Shown: positions 60,299 through 64,000 of the stretch, one piece after another
Numbering within the stretch: position 1 is the first letter of the stretch
Layout of the letters: every line of letters begins with the position of its first letter
Assembly: GCA_026874595.1 (NCBI GenBank)
Contig: CM049321.1
Span: 4,393,479 to 4,457,478, forward strand
DNA: 64,000 nt
Source of the DNA: Sipunculus nudus
Lineage: Eukaryota > Annelida > Sipuncula > Golfingiida > Sipunculidae
Direction: 5' to 3'
Notes under the pieces: generated by a model
Database searches by the model: none
Told to the model about the DNA's origin: nothing
Seen by the model: the letters and a program-made list of their open reading frames with translations, nothing else
Position numbers and translations under genes: made by a program

Positions 60299-61045
60299 TT
60301 ATATATTTAGCATCAGTTCAGGATATTTTATTTTAAGTGTTTGTTTTATTTTTACCCTCACGTAGTCAAATATGTGTACGTTACTTGACAGATCTAGTGT
60401 CCTGAGACGTGCCAGTTTTTCTGTTGTGTTCATCAGCTCCTCCACATTTGCGCACAGGAGGTTATGTTGTACTCCGAGGTTGATCAATCCATGACAGTAT
60501 GGTAGTTTGTCCAATATTGTCCGGAACATCTGTGATGTGAGGTAGCAGTGACTGAGTGTAAGTGTAATAAGATGTGTGTCAGACAGACATTCTGTCAGTG
60601 AGTGGAAAGCCACGCTGGTCAGGGGGGTCTCATAAAACTCCAGCTCCTCCAGAGTCTTGAGCTGCCTCACTGCGCTTATTACATTCAGCAGGTAAGGAGA
60701 AGTGTCATCATCACCATTTTCATGAACATAACCAGTGTGCCAGTTTAACTTACACACTTTAAGTGTTTGTAGCGGGAAGTTTTTGAGTGTGACGTCCAGG
60801 TCCTGTGTCATGTGTATCTCATCAACAAAATAAGATATTCCTACAATATAAAACGCACAGTCCAAACAAAGCCATGTTAATAAAGGGGCGTTTAAATGTT
60901 GCAGCAGACGGAGATGTCTCTCATCACATGACCTCAGGGTCAGTTTGGTCATGTTTTTACCTTTCTTGGAGAGATATTTGACATAAACCTTGCAAGGAAA
61001 TCTATCTGTAATATGTAAATCCATCACCTCGGGTAGGACCAGGTC
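60299..61045 (-). pseudogene. LRR-domain fragment of an NLR-like gene, copy B
   Basis: An open frame of about 249 codons ends in a normal stop at 60299 and aligns with the LRR part of copy A (47206-47950). Over the last conserved LRR segment 45 of 64 residues match by eye, for example ILDKLPYCH and LINLGVQ. LRR-type repeats are visible (LITLTLSHCYLTSQ, LRTLDLSSN). The frame has no lesions, unlike copy A, but homology stops abruptly at LVLPEVMD (61045), where the 84-bp satellite begins. There is no NACHT domain, and no start codon upstream of a methionine inside the domain. It could be the last exon of a gene whose other exons lie beyond the window, but the abrupt satellite junction favours a rearranged fragment. 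Confidence 0.75.
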
Positions 61046-64000
61046 AGTCACTATATCACAAAGACATCACCACTGATAATACATCACAACTACATCACCA
61101 CTGTTACCATATTGCAGCAACATCACCACTGTCACTATATCACAAAGACATCACCACTGATACTACATCACAACTACATCACCACTGTTACCATATTGCA
61201 GCAACAACACCACTGTCACTATATCACAAAGACATAACCACTGATACTACATCACAACTACATCACCACTGTTACCATATTGCAGCAACAACACCACTGT
61301 CACTATATCACAAAGAAATCACCACTGATACTACATCACAACTACATCACCACTGTTACCATATTGCAGCAACAACACCACTGTCACTATATCACAAAGA
61401 CATAACCACAGATACTACATCACAACTACATCACCACTGTTACCATATTGCAGCAACATCACCACTGTCACTATATCACAAAGACATCACCACTGATACT
61501 ACATCACAACTACATCACCACTGTTACCATATTGCAGCAACAACACCACTGTCACTATATCACAAAGACATAACCACTGATACTACATCACAACTACATC
61601 ACCACTGTTACCATATTGCAGCAACATCACCACTGTCACTATATCACAAAGACATCACCACTGATACTACATCACAACTACATCAAATCTGTTACCATAT
61701 TGCAGCAACATCACCACTGTCACTATATCACAAAGACATCACCACTGATACTACATCACAACTACATCACCACTGTTACCATATTGCAGCAACATCACCA
61801 CTGTCACTATATCACAAAGACATCACCACTGATACTACATCACAACTACATCAAATCTGTTACCATATTGCAGCAACATCACCACTGTCACTATATCACA
61901 AAGACATCACCACAGATACTACATCACAACTACATCACCACTGTTACCATATTGCAGCAACATCACCACTGTCACTATATCACAAAGACATCACCACTGA
62001 TACTACATCACAACTACATCACCACTGATACTACATCACAACTACATCACCACTGTTACCATATTGCAACAACATCACCACTCTCACTATATCACAAAGA
62101 CATCACCACTGATACTTCATCACAACTACATCACCACTGTTACCATATTGCAGCAACATCACCACTGTCACTATATCACAAAGACATCACCACTGATACT
62201 ACATCACAACTACATCACCACTGTTACCATATTGCAGCAACATCACCACTGTCACTATATCACAAAGACATCACCACTGATACTACATCACAACTACATC
62301 ACCACTGTTACCATATTGCAGCAACATCACCACTGTCACTATATCACAAAGACATCACCACTGATACTACATCACAACTACATCACCACTGTTACCATAT
62401 TGCAGCAACAACACCACTGTCACTATATCACAAAGACATAACCACTGATACTACATCACAACTACATCACCACTGTTACCATATTGCAGCAACATCACCA
62501 CTGTCACTATATCACAAAGACATCACCACTGATACTACATCACAACTACATCACCATTGTCACTATGTCACAAAGACATCACCACTGATACTACATCACA
62601 ACTACATCACCACTGTTACCATATTGCAGCTACATCACCACTGTCACTATATCACAAAGACATAACCACTGATACTACATCACAACTACATCACCACTGT
62701 TACCATATTGCAGCAACATCACAACTGTCACTATATCACAAAGACATCACCACTGATACTACATCACAACTACATCACCACTGTCACTATATCACAAAGA
62801 CATCACCACTGATACTACATCACAACTACATCACCACTGTTACCATATTGCATCAACATCACCACTGTCACTATATCACAAAGACATCACCACTGATACT
62901 ACATCACAACTACATCCCCACTGTTACATATTGCAGCAACATCACCACTGTCACTATATCACAAAGACATCACCACTGATACTACATCACAACTACATCA
63001 CCACTTTTACCATATTGCAGCAACATCACCACTGTCACTAAATCACAAGGACATCACCACTGATACTACATCACAACTACATCACCACTGTTACCCTATT
63101 GCAGCAACATCAACACTGTCACTATATCACAAAGACATCACCACTGATACTACATCACAACTTCATCACCACTGATACCACATCATAAATACATCACCAC
63201 TAATACCACATAACAACTACATCACTGTCATTGCATGACAACTACAATCACTAATAACACATCAAAACTTCATCACCACTGTTACAACAGCAGCACAATT
63301 TCATCACCACTTTACACTGAATCACAACTACATCACAATTGTTACAACATCACAAGTAAGTCAATTATCTTACCACATTACAACTACATCAACATTTAAC
63401 CTCATGACTACAACATCACCACTGTCACTGCATGACAATTACATCACCACTGTTACCTCATCACAACTACATTACGACAGTCATAGCATCACAATAACAT
63501 CACCATTGTAACTACATCACAACTACATCTCCACTGTTACAATATCACAAAGACATCACCACTGATATTACATCACAACTACATCACCACTGATACCATA
63601 TTGCAGCAACATCACCACTGTCACTATATCACAAAGACATCACCACTGATACTACATCACAACTACATCACCACTGATACTACATCACAACTACATCACC
63701 ACTGTTACCATATTGCAGCAACATCACCACTGTCACTATATCACAAAGACATCACCACTGATACTACATCACAACTACATCACCACTGTTGCCATATTGC
63801 AGCAACATCACCACTGTCACTATATCACAAAGACATCACCACTGATACTACATCACAACTACATCACCACTGTTCCCATATTGCAGCAACATCACCACTG
63901 TCACTATATCACAAAGACATCACCACTGATACTACATCACAACTACATCACCACTGTTACCATATTGCATCAACATCACCAATGTCACTATATCACAAAG
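61046..64000 (+). repeat. 84-bp satellite array (four 21-bp subunits), runs off the edge
   Basis: The unit contains CATCACCACTGTCACTATAT, CACAAAGACATCACCACTGA, TACTACATCACAACTACATC and ACCACTGTTACCATATTGCAGCAA-like parts, spaced 84 bp (for example 61113, 61197, 61281, 61365). It divides into four related subunits of about 21 bp built on ACATCACCACTG. The block at 63180-63560 is diverged and non-homogenised. Because 84 is a multiple of three, long His/Thr-rich frames (such as 61616-62665) exist, but they are by-products. Confidence 0.95.

Larger units (their letters stand above)
54005..61050. repeat. Copy B of the diverged tandem locus duplication
   Basis: Collinear with copy A as listed at 40660: degenerate GGCCAAT/TGGACTG units (54005-54760), CATCATTCCCGTTCTTGT (near 54970), a TTTATTAATTT...ATTCATGCAGCA block (57160-57215), 58970-59230, 59808-59866, 60090-60300 and the LRR region. 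A 2.07-kb element interrupts it at 55036. The right end is cut by satellite at about 61046. Confidence 0.72.

Noticed and set aside
61616-62665. 349-codon His/Thr-rich open frame
   Set aside because: It is the 84-bp satellite read in frame; 84 is divisible by three, so stops are avoided by periodicity. The same holds for 62064-62441 and 62557-62979.

Overview
The window looks like AT-rich nuclear DNA of an invertebrate animal. Evidence: spliced genes with GT-AG introns, a C2H2 zinc-finger gene, NACHT-LRR gene remnants, a secreted PAN-EGF protein, more than a dozen long (AT)n tracts, two large satellite arrays and several transposon families. The mix (an NLR family, tRNA-derived SINE, CAGGGG-type hAT-like MITEs, elements carrying internal tandem repeats) suits a marine lophotrochozoan, most likely a mollusc. 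The species cannot be fixed from sequence alone. No bacterial operons, rRNA, functional tRNA genes or CRISPR were seen.

Layout. 1-2110: a small diverged direct duplication. 2.1-12.1 kb: mostly non-coding, with microsatellites, a decayed two-exon copy of the PAN gene (7.4-8.2 kb), a LINE 3' fragment (10.2 kb) and a 57-bp tandem repeat (11.9 kb). 12.9-15.2 kb: a 44-bp satellite built of 22-bp halves. 15.47-20.3 kb, minus strand: the best gene, a six-exon secreted protein of 262 aa (signal peptide, PAN/apple, EGF, and a C-terminal domain with beta-trefoil-like threefold repetition), with a recognisable promoter; a 1.4-kb repeat element sits in one intron. 25-33 kb: related mobile elements with internal tandem repeats and hAT-like MITEs. 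33.25-34.61 kb, minus: an intact 11-finger C2H2 gene. 36.3-36.9 kb: a TIR element carrying a cluster of CRE-like sites.

40.6-64 kb is dominated by a diverged direct duplication of a NACHT-LRR locus. Copy A (about 40.66-49.9 kb) holds a NACHT-LRR pseudogene. Copy B (about 54.0-61.05 kb) keeps only the LRR half, which abuts an 84-bp satellite running off the right edge. The copies differ by later insertions: a SINE and a MITE in A, a 2-kb tandem-repeat element in B. A degraded Ty3/gypsy pol relic lies between them (51.2-52.1 kb).

Only two protein-coding genes appear intact (PAN-EGF and zinc finger). The genes do not form a shared pathway; the theme is a rapidly evolving, repeat-driven region with a secreted adhesion or defence-like protein and an NLR family. 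All family calls are by eye; no searches were run.
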